In this document: piece by piece, positions 7,323 through 15,304 of the stretch
Numbering within the stretch: position 1 is the first letter of the stretch
Layout of the letters: each line of letters begins with the position of its first letter
Source of the DNA: an uncultured Caulobacteraceae bacterium
Lineage (GTDB): Bacteria; Pseudomonadota; Alphaproteobacteria; Caulobacterales; Caulobacteraceae
Direction: 5' to 3'
DNA length: 22,903 bases
Assembly (NCBI GenBank): GCA_937952995.1
Contig: CALFYB010000009.1
Location: 1 to 22,903 of the forward strand
The notes under the pieces: generated by a model
Told to the model about the DNA's origin: nothing
Databases searched by the model: none
What the model saw: only the letters and a program-made list of their open reading frames with translations
Position numbers and translations under genes: made by a program

Positions 7323-7430
7323 AATTGAAGACAATCCACGCTAAATTTGGCTCGTCAGAGACCTGTGCGAGCAATTTTAAGAATCACTAATCTAGCGCTC
7401 CCTATCCAATCGAAAAAGCGAGGATTTGCC
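7323..7430. promoter_or_regulatory. spacer between the acetyltransferase and pdeA-like genes
   Basis: 108 bases, AT-rich near 7370-7390, lying upstream of the minus-strand pdeA-like gene and presumably containing its promoter. A TTAA followed six bases later by CTAA (7377-7390) resembles half of a CtrA box but has the wrong spacing, so no operator is called. Confidence 0.3.
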
Positions 7431-8036
7431 TTAGACGACGCGAAGGGCAGGTCTTGGCTCGCTATCGGGTGACACGCGGGCATATAGCAGGTGGTCACGC
7501 CAGACCCCATTGATCCGCAGATAGCTTGTCGCGTGTCCTTCCAGTTGAAATTTCTGCTTCAAGAGCACCTTTTGCGACGCAAAGTTCTCGGGCACGCAGG
7601 CCGCTTCGACGCGATGCAGTCCGAGCCGATCAAAGGCAAAGGATACCACCGCCCCGACCGCTGCCGTCGCATAGCCCTCCCCGGCAAAGGACTCGCCAAT
7701 CCAATAGCCCACGGTCGCCGACTGAATCACGCCGCGCCGAACCTGTCCGAGCGTGATGCCGCCAACCAAAGCGAAGTCGGACTCGCGGAAAATCAGGAAC
7801 GGATAGGATAGGTGCCGATCCAGATCATAGGCGTAGGCTGATAGTCTGCGTTTGAAGGAACCGCGGGTCAGATCGTCATCTGGCCAAGCCGGTTCCCAGG
7901 GCTGAAGGTAGGCCTTGGACTGTCCTCGCAAGGCGGCCCAAGCGGCATAGTCCGACATCCGGGCAGGTCGCAATCGCACCCCTGTGCCCTCTAGTCGTAG
8001 GCCACCCCAGGGCAACAACCAGTCGAACACAGACAT
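7431..8036 (-). CDS. RimJ/RimL-type GNAT N-acetyltransferase
   Basis: 201 residues from the ATG at 8036, which has GGAG six bases upstream (an adjacent TTG would add one residue). The sequence follows RimJ-type GNAT enzymes: an opening WGGLRLEGTGVRLRPARMSDYAAW, then PWEPAWPDDDLTRGSFKRRL, FALVGGITL strand, the acetyl-CoA-binding region VGYWIGESFAGEGYATAAV (a variant of Q/RxxGxG/A), and LHRVEAACVPENFASQKVLLK. RimJ acetylates the N-terminal alanine of ribosomal protein S5, but close homologues modify other proteins or small molecules, so the substrate is not established. The pdeA-like gene lies 108 bases downstream on the same strand; whether they share a transcript is unclear. Confidence 0.88.
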   Translation of the reverse strand: MSVFDWLLPWGGLRLEGTGVRLRPARMSDYAAWAALRGQSKAYLQPWEPAWPDDDLTRGSFKRRLSAYAYDLDRHLSYPFLIFRESDFALVGGITLGQVRRGVIQSATVGYWIGESFAGEGYATAAVGAVVSFAFDRLGLHRVEAACVPENFASQKVLLKQKFQLEGHATSYLRINGVWRDHLLYARVSPDSEPRPALRVV

Positions 8037-8309
8037 CAAAACTCCAACACTTTGGCAAATGGTTCACGGAACGCCTTGAGATAGCGAAACCCTGATTTTC
8101 ACCATAAAGCACCAAACGACGCCGTGACCAAGCGTCGCAACCGGTTCTGTTGCAGAAAGGCTGGGCTAAAAAAGCCTCAAAATTACGAGGATCTGTCGAT
8201 CAACACGAAGTTTTGGCGCTCTGCGCGAAAAGGTTTGCCACCACCCACCGTGCTGCGGCATGGTCTTCGGCATGATTGAAGCGGAAAAGCCCGCTTTTGG
8301 GAGGAAAAT
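8037..8309. promoter_or_regulatory. divergent region between the acetyltransferase and Lrp-type genes
   Basis: 273 bases that must carry the promoters of the two divergent genes. A short AGGCT/AGCCT hairpin (about 8158-8176) and an AAAAGC/GCTTTT hairpin (8285-8298) just before the ribosome-binding site are visible. Lrp-type proteins often autoregulate, but no convincing repeated operator was found. Confidence 0.35.
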
Positions 8310-8807
8310 TTGTCTGAAGCCCTTGATGCCGTCGATGCCAAGATCCTCGACCTGATCCAGCATGATGCGGGTCTGTCCGTGGCCGAGATCGCGGAACGTG
8401 TCGGCCTGTCCTCTAGCCCTTGCTGGCGCCGGATCAAGCGGCTTGAAGATGCGGGCGTCATTCAGGGCCGCGTCACGCTCTTGGACCGCGAGAAGTTGGG
8501 CCTCGGTTTTGAAGTCTATGCGACGGTGAAACTGTCCTTGCCGAATAAGGAAAATCTCGAAGCCTTCGAGATCGCAGTCGGCAAATGGTCTGAAGTGGTC
8601 CAGTGCGCGACCGTGACCGGCGGGGAGGACTATGTGCTGCGGGTCATCACCAGAGATATGCACGCCTTCGACGACTTCCTGCGCGACAAGCTGTTGTCGT
8701 TGGGCCTCGTCTCCAATGTCCAGAGCCGCATCGTCATTCGCGGTGTTAAGAACTCAACCGCCGTGCCGCTGGGCCTGATCAGCTCTCATGTTGAAGTCGG
8801 GGCCTAG
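8310..8807 (+). CDS. Lrp/AsnC-family transcriptional regulator
   Basis: 165 residues with the standard Lrp arrangement: an N-terminal winged helix-turn-helix (residues about 7-60; DAKILDLIQHDAGLSVAEIA, VGLSSSPCWRRIKRLEDAGV) and a C-terminal RAM ligand/oligomerisation domain (VYATVKL ... VVQCATVTGGEDYVLRVI). Members sense amino acids or related metabolites and regulate amino-acid metabolism genes; the ligand cannot be read from the sequence. The start is a TTG at 8310 with an excellent GGGAGG site seven bases upstream; no ATG fits as well. Its stop overlaps the stop of the convergent pgsA gene by four bases (CTAG), leaving no room for a terminator between them. Confidence 0.9.
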   Translation: MSEALDAVDAKILDLIQHDAGLSVAEIAERVGLSSSPCWRRIKRLEDAGVIQGRVTLLDREKLGLGFEVYATVKLSLPNKENLEAFEIAVGKWSEVVQCATVTGGEDYVLRVITRDMHAFDDFLRDKLLSLGLVSNVQSRIVIRGVKNSTAVPLGLISSHVEVGA

Positions 8808-9433
8808 GCCGCCTTCAGCGCGCGGTTAGCCGACAATCCATATTCGACGCCGGTCCAGAGCGTGACGGCTGCCGCCAGCCAAATCAGGCTGTGGGCCCCA
8901 TAGGCCATTAGGCGAAACTGCTCCATCGATAGCCTCAGGCCATAGGCGGGCGCGAACCAAGCCACCATCAAGGCTCCGAGTGCCACCAACTGCAATGTGG
9001 TCTTGATCTTGGCGAGGGCAGTGACCTTGAGGATCAAGCCGCGCGGGGCCAGAACTTCGCGCAGGGCCGAGACGGCAAATTCACGAAACAGAATGATCCC
9101 GACCGGCACCAGAACCGGCGGCTGAACATGGACCGCGATCAAGCCCAAGGCCGCCGCGCAGACCAAGATCTTATCGGCGATTGGGTCGAGGATGGCCCCG
9201 AACAGGCTCTCAACCTTCCAACGACGCGCCAGCCAGCCATCGAAAAAGTCGGTCACAGCGGCAATGACGAACGAGGCCAAAGCGATTCGAAGGATCAAGA
9301 AGATCATGGCTGTATCGACACCCGCCCCCTGTTCCTGAACCCAAGCCACCGCCGCGAAACAGGCGAACATGACCAGCGTAAGAACCAGACGCAGGACCGT
9401 CAGAAGGTTAGGCAGCGCCGCTTTAGTGAACAT
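8804..9433 (-). CDS. pgsA: CDP-diacylglycerol--glycerol-3-phosphate 3-phosphatidyltransferase
   Basis: 209 residues from the ATG at 9433, preceded by TTGAGG; a TTG four codons upstream is less likely. It makes phosphatidylglycerophosphate from CDP-diacylglycerol and glycerol-3-phosphate in the inner membrane, the committed step to phosphatidylglycerol and cardiolipin. The CDP-alcohol phosphatidyltransferase signature is complete: D62-x2-D65-G66-x2-A69-R70-x8-G79-x3-D83-x3-D87, the four Asp binding the catalytic metals. Several hydrophobic helices are visible (about 10-32, 41-60, 88-110, 140-155, 175-195). The N-terminal LPNLLTVLRL is typical of PgsA. It follows uvrC by 69 bases on the same strand, the conserved uvrC-pgsA order of many proteobacteria. 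Confidence 0.93.
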   Translation of the reverse strand: MFTKAALPNLLTVLRLVLTLVMFACFAAVAWVQEQGAGVDTAMIFLILRIALASFVIAAVTDFFDGWLARRWKVESLFGAILDPIADKILVCAAALGLIAVHVQPPVLVPVGIILFREFAVSALREVLAPRGLILKVTALAKIKTTLQLVALGALMVAWFAPAYGLRLSMEQFRLMAYGAHSLIWLAAAVTLWTGVEYGLSANRALKAA

Positions 9434-9502
9434 CGAAGGCCTCAAGGTCTGGGACGGGATGAAGGGTCGTGACCGTCTCTATACACGGCCTTCGGCTGCG
9501 CT

Positions 9503-11380
9503 TCACCCCCGCCTGAAATAGTCATAGATGCGTTGGGCCAGTGCACCGCTGACCCCGTCGACCTTTTCCAGCTCAGCCACCTCGGCCCGCGAGACCCCCT
9601 TGGCCGAGCCGAAGGCGTGGAGCAGCGCGCGCTTGCGGCCAGGCCCGATACCGTCAATCTCATCCAGCGGGTTCTTGATCATCTCGGCGGCGCGCTTGGC
9701 GCGGTGGGTGCCGATGGCAAAGCGGTGGGCCTCGTCGCGCAGCCTTTGCAGATAATAGAGGATCGGGCTCTTGGGCTCGAGCATGCGCGGAGTTTTCCCC
9801 GGCAGGAAGAACCGCTCTAGCCCGGCGTCGCGGTCCGGCCCCTTGGCGACCCCCACGAGGGCGACATCCTGAACCCCAAGCTCGGTCAGCACGGCCATAG
9901 CCTCGGCTAGCTGCCCGGCTCCGCCGTCGATCAGGACCAGATCTGGGCGCGGGGTTGGCGTGCCCTCACCCTCTTCCTTGACCATACGGGCAAAGCGGCG
10001 GCGCAGAACCTCGCGCATCATGCCGTAGTCGTCGCCGGGGACCAGCTCGGTGTCCTTGATATTGAACTTTCGATATTGGCTCTTCATGAAGCCATCGGGT
10101 CCAGCCACGATCATGCCGCCCACGGCATTGGTGCCCATGATGTGGGAGTTGTCATAGACCTCGATCCGCTCAGGAGGGCCGTCCAGCTCGAAGGTTTCAG
10201 CCACAGCCGCGAGCAGCTTGCCTTGGGCGGAGCTTTCCGCCATCCGCCGACCCAAGGCCTCGCGGGCATTGGTCAGGGCATGCTGCACCAGATCCAGCTT
10301 CTCGCCCCGCTTGGGCCGCGCGATCTCAACCTTGCGACCGGATTTGAGACTAAAGGCTTCGGACAGGAGCGCATGGTTGGGGGCCTCATGCGAGGTCAGG
10401 ATCAGGCGCGGCACCGGCTGGGAATCGTAGAACTGGCCCAAAAAGGCATCGAGAATGTCTTCGTCCTCATCCTGCCGATCGACGCGGGGGAAATAGGCGC
10501 GGTTGCCCCAGTTCTGGCCTGCGCGGAAGAAGAACACCTGAACACAGGCCTGCCCGCCCTCGCTAAACAGGGCAAAGACATCGGCCTCCTCGACCGTGTC
10601 GGGATTGATCGACTGGTCCTGACTGACCGCTGACAGGGCCCGCAGACGGTCGCGCAGCCAAGCCGCCCGCTCATAGTCGAGATCTTCAGCCGCTTGGCTC
10701 ATCTCCTGAGATAGGCGCTTTTGCACCAGTCGGCTCTTGCCCGACAAAAAGTCGTGCGCCTCTTCGACCAAGGCCGAATAGTCCGCAGGCGCGATCAGGT
10801 CGACGCACGGCGCAGCGCAGCGCTTGATCTGATGCAGCATGCAAGGCCGGGTCCGGCTTTCAAACACACTGTCAGTGCAGGAGCGCAGCAAAAAGGCCTT
10901 CTGCAGACTGTTGACCGTGCGGTTCACCGCCCAGGCCGATGCGAAGGGGCCAAAATAGTCGCCCTTGATCGTATGGGCCCCGCGATGTTTGCGAATCTGC
11001 GGCGAGGGATGGTCTCTGCGGATCAGGATCTCTGGAAAGGTCTTGTCGTCGCGCAGCAGCACATTGAAGCGCGGCTTCAGCGACTTGATGAAGTTGATTT
11101 CCAGCAGCAGGGCTTCGGTTTCGGTCTTGGTGGTGACGAACTCCATCGACCGGGTCAGGTGGACCATGTGGGCGATGCGCTGGGTATGGAACCGGCCTTG
11201 AGCGTACTGGGTGACCCGCTTTTTCAGGCTCTTGGCCTTGCCGACATAGAGCACCTCCCCAGCCTCGCCCATCATGCGATAGACGCCGGGGCTGTCGGGT
11301 AGGCGCAGAGACTCGTCCTTGATCAGGTCCATCCCCTTGAGGGGCGTTTCAGACGGGATATCGGGCGCGTCGGTGGTCAT
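9503..11380 (-). CDS. uvrC: excinuclease ABC subunit C
   Basis: 625 residues from the ATG at 11380 (E. coli UvrC has 610). UvrC makes both incisions around a DNA lesion within the UvrABC nucleotide-excision-repair complex. Domains in order: GIY-YIG nuclease for the 3' cut (residues about 30-110; DSPGVYRMMGEAGEVLYVGK), a cysteine cluster (CTDSVFESRTRPCMLHQIKRC, seen in part), UVR/UvrB-binding helix pair (LSQEMSQAAEDLDYERAAWL), RNase-H-like nuclease for the 5' cut (RIEVYDNSHIMGTNAVGGMI, then VLIDGGAGQL), and tandem helix-hairpin-helix DNA-binding motifs at the end (IDGIGPGRKRALLHAFGS). The open frame extends 46 codons upstream to 11518, but that extension overlaps the divergent gene's promoter and start and is unlike the family, so I reject it. 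Confidence 0.97.
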   Translation of the reverse strand: MTTDAPDIPSETPLKGMDLIKDESLRLPDSPGVYRMMGEAGEVLYVGKAKSLKKRVTQYAQGRFHTQRIAHMVHLTRSMEFVTTKTETEALLLEINFIKSLKPRFNVLLRDDKTFPEILIRRDHPSPQIRKHRGAHTIKGDYFGPFASAWAVNRTVNSLQKAFLLRSCTDSVFESRTRPCMLHQIKRCAAPCVDLIAPADYSALVEEAHDFLSGKSRLVQKRLSQEMSQAAEDLDYERAAWLRDRLRALSAVSQDQSINPDTVEEADVFALFSEGGQACVQVFFFRAGQNWGNRAYFPRVDRQDEDEDILDAFLGQFYDSQPVPRLILTSHEAPNHALLSEAFSLKSGRKVEIARPKRGEKLDLVQHALTNAREALGRRMAESSAQGKLLAAVAETFELDGPPERIEVYDNSHIMGTNAVGGMIVAGPDGFMKSQYRKFNIKDTELVPGDDYGMMREVLRRRFARMVKEEGEGTPTPRPDLVLIDGGAGQLAEAMAVLTELGVQDVALVGVAKGPDRDAGLERFFLPGKTPRMLEPKSPILYYLQRLRDEAHRFAIGTHRAKRAAEMIKNPLDEIDGIGPGRKRALLHAFGSAKGVSRAEVAELEKVDGVSGALAQRIYDYFRRG

Positions 11381-11501
11381 GCGGCAGATATAGGACAGAT
11401 TCTGTGGATTTGCGCCCCACCCGACGATGGAACGCTGCTGTTGAACCGGTCCGCTTCCGTGGCATAAGCTTTGCCAAAGCGATATCGCCCCGGGAGGCCC
11501 C

Positions 11502-12431
11502 ATGTCTGACGCCATCATCCTGCATCATTACGACACCTCGCCCTTTTCGGAGAAGATCCGGGTCCTGTTTGGGCTCAAGGGCATGGCCTGGACCTCGGTC
11601 CATGTGCCCAACATGATGCCGAAGCCCGACTTCACGCCCCTGAGCGGCGGCTATCGGCGCACCCCGGCCTTGCAGATTGGTGCGGATGTCTATTGCGACA
11701 GCCAAGTGATGATGGCCGAGATCGAGCGGCGCTGTCCGACCCCGTCGATGGTGCCCGATGATGCGGCAGGTCTGGTCTGGCCGATCAACTGGTGGGCCGA
11801 CCGCCTGTTTTTCCAAACCACCGTGCCGATCATCTTCGGTGCGCTGGGTGACAAGACCCCCGAAGCCTTCATCAAGGACCGCGAACAGCTATCAGGTCGG
11901 CCCTTCGATGTTGCCGCCATGAAGGGTGCCATTGGACCGATGAAGCAGCAATGGCGCGCTCAAATGGGCTGGCTAGAGGCGCAGTTGGCGGCGTCCAAGT
12001 CTGGCTGGCTGGTCGGCAAGCGGCCCAGCCTCGCCGATGCGTCGGCCTATATGAATGTCTGGTTCTTGGCCCGGAACCTGCCGGACGTGGTTGCCGAACT
12101 GACCGCTGATATGCCCCATATTGCTGCTTGGCGCGCGATGGTTGAGGCCTTTGGGCACGGCGTCCCCACAGAGATGACCGGATCGGCCGCGCTGGCTGTT
12201 GCCAAGGCTGCAACGCCGCTGGGCACCGAAATCCATGACGAGGCCGATCCCTTGGGAGCCAAGGTCGGTGAAGCGGTCACCGTGATGGCCGACGACTATG
12301 GCCGCGATCAGGTCAAGGGCACCTTGGTGGCCGCCAACCGCGAACGGATCGTCATCTCCCGCGATGACCCCGCCGTCGGCACCGTCCATGTCCACTTCCC
12401 GCGTACGGGCTATTTCGCCTTTCCGGGTTAG
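11502..12431 (+). CDS. glutathione S-transferase-like protein with C-terminal extension
   Basis: 309 residues. The N-terminal 80 residues are a thioredoxin-like GST domain (ILHHYDTSPFSEKIRVLFGL; cis-Pro region RRTPALQI; CDSQVMMAEIE). An all-helical GST C-terminal domain follows to about 215, with the SLADA capping box at 176-180. Conjugation of glutathione or a related role is the family expectation; the catalytic residue in the Ser-Pro-Phe-Ser segment is not certain. About 90 further residues follow (221-309), with a strand-rich end (QVKGTLVAANRERIVIS, GTVHVHFP) that ordinary GSTs lack. The start ATG has a strong GGGAGG site. It is divergent from uvrC (about 120 bases between starts). Confidence 0.85.
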   Translation: MSDAIILHHYDTSPFSEKIRVLFGLKGMAWTSVHVPNMMPKPDFTPLSGGYRRTPALQIGADVYCDSQVMMAEIERRCPTPSMVPDDAAGLVWPINWWADRLFFQTTVPIIFGALGDKTPEAFIKDREQLSGRPFDVAAMKGAIGPMKQQWRAQMGWLEAQLAASKSGWLVGKRPSLADASAYMNVWFLARNLPDVVAELTADMPHIAAWRAMVEAFGHGVPTEMTGSAALAVAKAATPLGTEIHDEADPLGAKVGEAVTVMADDYGRDQVKGTLVAANRERIVISRDDPAVGTVHVHFPRTGYFAFPG

Positions 12432-12447
12432 GGTTTTTTAAACAAGG

Positions 12448-12530
12448 CCCTCACTTAGGCCCTCTCCCTCAGGGAGAGGGCTTGAACCTTCTTAGTCCTC
12501 GCCCCCTTGGGGGAGAGGGTGGGTGAGGGG
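12448..12530. repeat. REP-like composite inverted repeat
   Basis: Two GC-rich hairpins lie in tandem: CCCTCTCCCT / AGGGAGAGGG at 12460-12480 and CCTCGCCCCC TT GGGGGAGAGG at 12497-12518. The outer arms also pair (12448-12468 with 12511-12529, sharing CCCTCAC and CCCTCTCCC). The GGGAGAGGGTGGGTGAGGGG core is a common dispersed intergenic repeat in proteobacterial genomes. It sits between the GST-like gene and the glc operon and may act as a terminator or mRNA stabiliser for the first. Confidence 0.7.
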
Positions 12531-12636
12531 AATTTCAACGAAGATCATTACAAGGCAGGTGGCCAACTGATCGCGCACTAGTCCCCGGCTGTCTCTGGCG
12601 TTAGTGTCATAGGCTCGTAATCTAGGGGAACTGTTC
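12531..12636 (+). promoter_or_regulatory. probable promoter region of the glc operon
   Basis: 106 bases between the REP-like repeat and glcD. It contains an AT-richer patch (12531-12552) and a TAGGGGAA ribosome-binding site about nine bases before the GTG start. No GlcC-type operator is recognisable. Confidence 0.4.
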
Positions 12637-14124
12637 GTGAAGATGCCTGCGCCCGATGGGGCGGTTATGTCTCGGCGGGATGCGATTGTCGCGGCCTTGC
12701 GGCGGATCGTGCCCGGCGAGGGGGTGATCGCGGATTCGGCCTCTTTGCGAGCCTATGAGTCGGACGGGTTGACCGCCTATCGCCAGATGCCTCTGGTCGT
12801 GGTCCTGCCCGAAACGACGGCGCAGGTGTCCGAGGTCTTGCGCTGGTGCAATCAGGCGGGGGTCAAGGTGGTGCCGCGCGGGTCGGGGACGTCGCTGTCA
12901 GGCGGGGCCTTGCCGCTTGAGGACGGGGTCCTGCTGGGCCTGTCCAAGTTCAACCGAGTTCTGGACATCGACTATGACAGCCGCGTGGCGGTGGTTCAGC
13001 CGGGCGTGACCAATCTGGCCATCACCCGCGCGGTCGAGGATCGCGGCTTCTATTATGCGCCCGACCCCTCCAGCCAGATCGCCTGCTCGATCGGCGGCAA
13101 TGTCGCGGAGAACTCCGGCGGGGTCCATTGCCTGAAATATGGCCTGACGACCAACAATGTGCTCGGCGTCGAGATGGTGATGATGGACGGGGAGGTGGTG
13201 CGGCTGGGCGGCCAGCATCTGGACCCCGCCGGCCTTGATCTTCTGGGCATCGTCGTCGGCTCTGAGGGGCTGCTCGGCGTGGTCACCGAAGTGACGGTGC
13301 GCATCCTGCCCAAGCCCCAGACGGCGCGGGCTCTGTTGCTGGGATTTGAGACGGTCGAAAGCGCGGGTCAGTGCGTGGCCGATGTGATCGCGGCGGGGAT
13401 CATTCCGGCGGGGATGGAGATGATGGACCGTCCCGCCATCCACGCGGCGGAGGCGTTCGTCCATGCGGGCTATCCGCTCGATGTGGAGGCCCTGCTGATC
13501 GTCGAGCTCGATGGTCCCCATGCCGAATGTGACTATCTGGTCGAGCAGGTGGCCAAGATTGCCACGGCCAACGGCGCGGTGACGTCGCGGGTCTCGACCA
13601 GCGAAGACGAGCGGCTGGCCTTCTGGGCGGGGCGCAAGGCGGCCTTCCCGGCGGTGGGGCGCATCTCGCCGGACTATTACTGCATGGACGGCACGATCCC
13701 TCGGCGGCGCTTGCCTGAGGTTCTGCGCCGGATGGCGGCCCTGTCGGACCATTACGGGCTCAAGGTCGCCAATGTGTTCCACGCGGGCGACGGCAATCTG
13801 CACCCCCTGATCCTTTACGATGCCAATCAGCCTGGCGAGCTTGAGCGGGCCGAGGATTTTGGTTCTGATATCCTGCGGCTCTGTGTCGAGGTCGGCGGCG
13901 TCCTGACCGGCGAGCATGGGGTTGGGGTGGAAAAGCGCGACCTGATGGGCACCATGTTCACCGAGGTCGATCTGGCCCATCAGCAGCGGGTCAAGTGCGC
14001 CTTCGATCCGCAGTTGCTGCTCAATCCGGGAAAGGTCTTCCCGACGCTGCATCGCTGCGCCGAGATGGGCCGCATGCACATCCATCACGGGGCCGTGCCC
14101 TTCCCAGACCTGCCAAGGTTCTAG
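12637..14124 (+). CDS. glcD: glycolate dehydrogenase FAD subunit GlcD
   Basis: 495 residues, near E. coli GlcD (499). It is the flavin subunit that oxidises glycolate (and D-lactate) to glyoxylate within the membrane-associated GlcDEF complex. The PCMH-type FAD-binding domain shows VVVLPETTAQVSEVLRWCNQ, then PRGSGTSLSGGALPLEDGVL and SIGGNVAENSGGVHCLKYG (about residues 50-225). The C-terminal FAD-linked oxidase domain shows NVFHAGDGNLHPLILYD and VLTGEHGVGVEKR. Start: GTG at 12637 with AGGGGAA upstream; an ATG two codons later is also possible. First gene of a five-gene operon; glcE begins one base after its stop, implying translational coupling. Confidence 0.95.
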   Translation: MKMPAPDGAVMSRRDAIVAALRRIVPGEGVIADSASLRAYESDGLTAYRQMPLVVVLPETTAQVSEVLRWCNQAGVKVVPRGSGTSLSGGALPLEDGVLLGLSKFNRVLDIDYDSRVAVVQPGVTNLAITRAVEDRGFYYAPDPSSQIACSIGGNVAENSGGVHCLKYGLTTNNVLGVEMVMMDGEVVRLGGQHLDPAGLDLLGIVVGSEGLLGVVTEVTVRILPKPQTARALLLGFETVESAGQCVADVIAAGIIPAGMEMMDRPAIHAAEAFVHAGYPLDVEALLIVELDGPHAECDYLVEQVAKIATANGAVTSRVSTSEDERLAFWAGRKAAFPAVGRISPDYYCMDGTIPRRRLPEVLRRMAALSDHYGLKVANVFHAGDGNLHPLILYDANQPGELERAEDFGSDILRLCVEVGGVLTGEHGVGVEKRDLMGTMFTEVDLAHQQRVKCAFDPQLLLNPGKVFPTLHRCAEMGRMHIHHGAVPFPDLPRF

Positions 14125-14125
14125 G

Positions 14126-15298
14126 ATGGCCGATCAAGTGATCTTGCGTCCTAACGGAACCGATGAGCTGGTCGAGGCTATCGGCCAAGCGGCAGCGCGC
14201 GGTCAGCGGCTCGAGGTGCGCGGCGGCGGCACCAAATCGGCCATCGGTCGGCCCGGCCGCGATACCACCCTCTTGCAGATCGAGGGCTTCGGCACGGTCA
14301 TCGACTATGACCGCCCCGAACTGGTCCTGACGGCGGGGGCCAGCACGCCCTTGGCCGAGATCGAGACCTTGCTGGCCCAGAATAACCAGATGCTGGCGTT
14401 CGAGCCCTTCGACCATGCGGTCCTGTTTGGCCTAGCCCCCGCAGCGACCCTTGGCGGGGTGATTGCGGCGGGCGTGTCCGGCTCGCGGCGGCTGGCGGCG
14501 GGGGCGGTGCGCGATCATTTCCTTGGCCTGCGCGGCGTGTCTGGGCGGGGCGAGGCCTTTATGGGCGGGGCCAAGGTGGTCAAGAACGTCACTGGCTATG
14601 ACCTGCCCAAGCTGTTGGCCAATTCCTGGGGCCAGTTGGCGGTGATGACGGAAGTCACGCTCAAGGTCCTGCCCCGGCCCCAGACGGTCCAGACCGTGGT
14701 CCTGTCCGGCCTTAATGAACGCCAAGCCTGTTTGGTCATGGGTCAGGCCCTCGGCTCGCAAGCTGATGTGGCCGCCGCCGCGCACCTGCCAGCCGATATC
14801 AATGGTGGGCTGGCCCTCACCGCCCTGCGGCTGGAAGGGTTCGAGCCCTCGGTCAAGGCGCGGGTGCAGATGGTGCTGGAGCAGTTCGGGACCACCGCGC
14901 CTTGTGATGTCTTGCCGACCGAGGCCAGCGGGCTTCTTTGGGAACAGGTCCAACATGTTAAGCCCCTGCAAGGCGAGGGTGCCCTTTGGCGGATCAATGT
15001 GCCGCCCATGGCGGGGGCTGAGGTGATCGAACAGCTTAAGCCTGCCGGTGCCCGCTGCCTGCTCGACTGGGCCGGGGGGCTGGTCTGGGCCCTGTTGCCA
15101 ATTACCGATAGTGGGCAGGCGGTGCGGGACGTGGCTAGCGCGCTTGGCGGCCATGCCATGCTGATCCGCGCGCCAGAGGCCCTGCGCCTGTCGATCCCCA
15201 CCCAGCAGCCGCTCGCCCCCGGCGTTGCGGCCTTGACCCAGCGGGTTAAGCAGGGGTTCGATCCTGCGGCCATTCTCGATCCCGAGAGGTTCATCTAG
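14126..15298 (+). CDS. glcE: glycolate dehydrogenase subunit GlcE
   Basis: 390 residues (E. coli GlcE about 350). It is a second FAD-binding subunit of glycolate dehydrogenase and shares the PCMH fold with GlcD. Visible motifs: RGGGTKSAIGRPGRDTTL near residues 33-50, FGLAPAATLGGVIAAGVSG near 98-116, and the family-specific GGAKVVKNVTGYDLPKLLAN followed by SWGQLAVMTEVTLKVLP. The C-terminal end (GFDPAAILDPERFI) matches the usual FDPxxxLNPGR ending of these subunits. The gene starts one base after glcD and ends six bases before glcF. A very long antisense open frame lies over glcE-glcF but is a codon-bias artefact. Confidence 0.94.
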   Translation: MADQVILRPNGTDELVEAIGQAAARGQRLEVRGGGTKSAIGRPGRDTTLLQIEGFGTVIDYDRPELVLTAGASTPLAEIETLLAQNNQMLAFEPFDHAVLFGLAPAATLGGVIAAGVSGSRRLAAGAVRDHFLGLRGVSGRGEAFMGGAKVVKNVTGYDLPKLLANSWGQLAVMTEVTLKVLPRPQTVQTVVLSGLNERQACLVMGQALGSQADVAAAAHLPADINGGLALTALRLEGFEPSVKARVQMVLEQFGTTAPCDVLPTEASGLLWEQVQHVKPLQGEGALWRINVPPMAGAEVIEQLKPAGARCLLDWAGGLVWALLPITDSGQAVRDVASALGGHAMLIRAPEALRLSIPTQQPLAPGVAALTQRVKQGFDPAAILDPERFI

Positions 15299-15304
15299 TC
15301 CGCT

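Noticed and set aside
7377..7390. TTAA-N6-CTAA upstream of the pdeA-like gene as a CtrA box.
   Set aside because: The consensus is TTAA-N7-TTAA; spacing and the second half-site both differ.
11381..11518. 46-codon N-terminal extension of uvrC.
   Set aside because: It overlaps the promoter and start of the divergent GST-like gene and is absent from UvrC proteins of known length.
12898..14088. A 396-codon minus-strand frame inside glcD.
   Set aside because: Same kind of shadow frame, caused by third-position GC bias; the plus strand encodes GlcD with all motifs.
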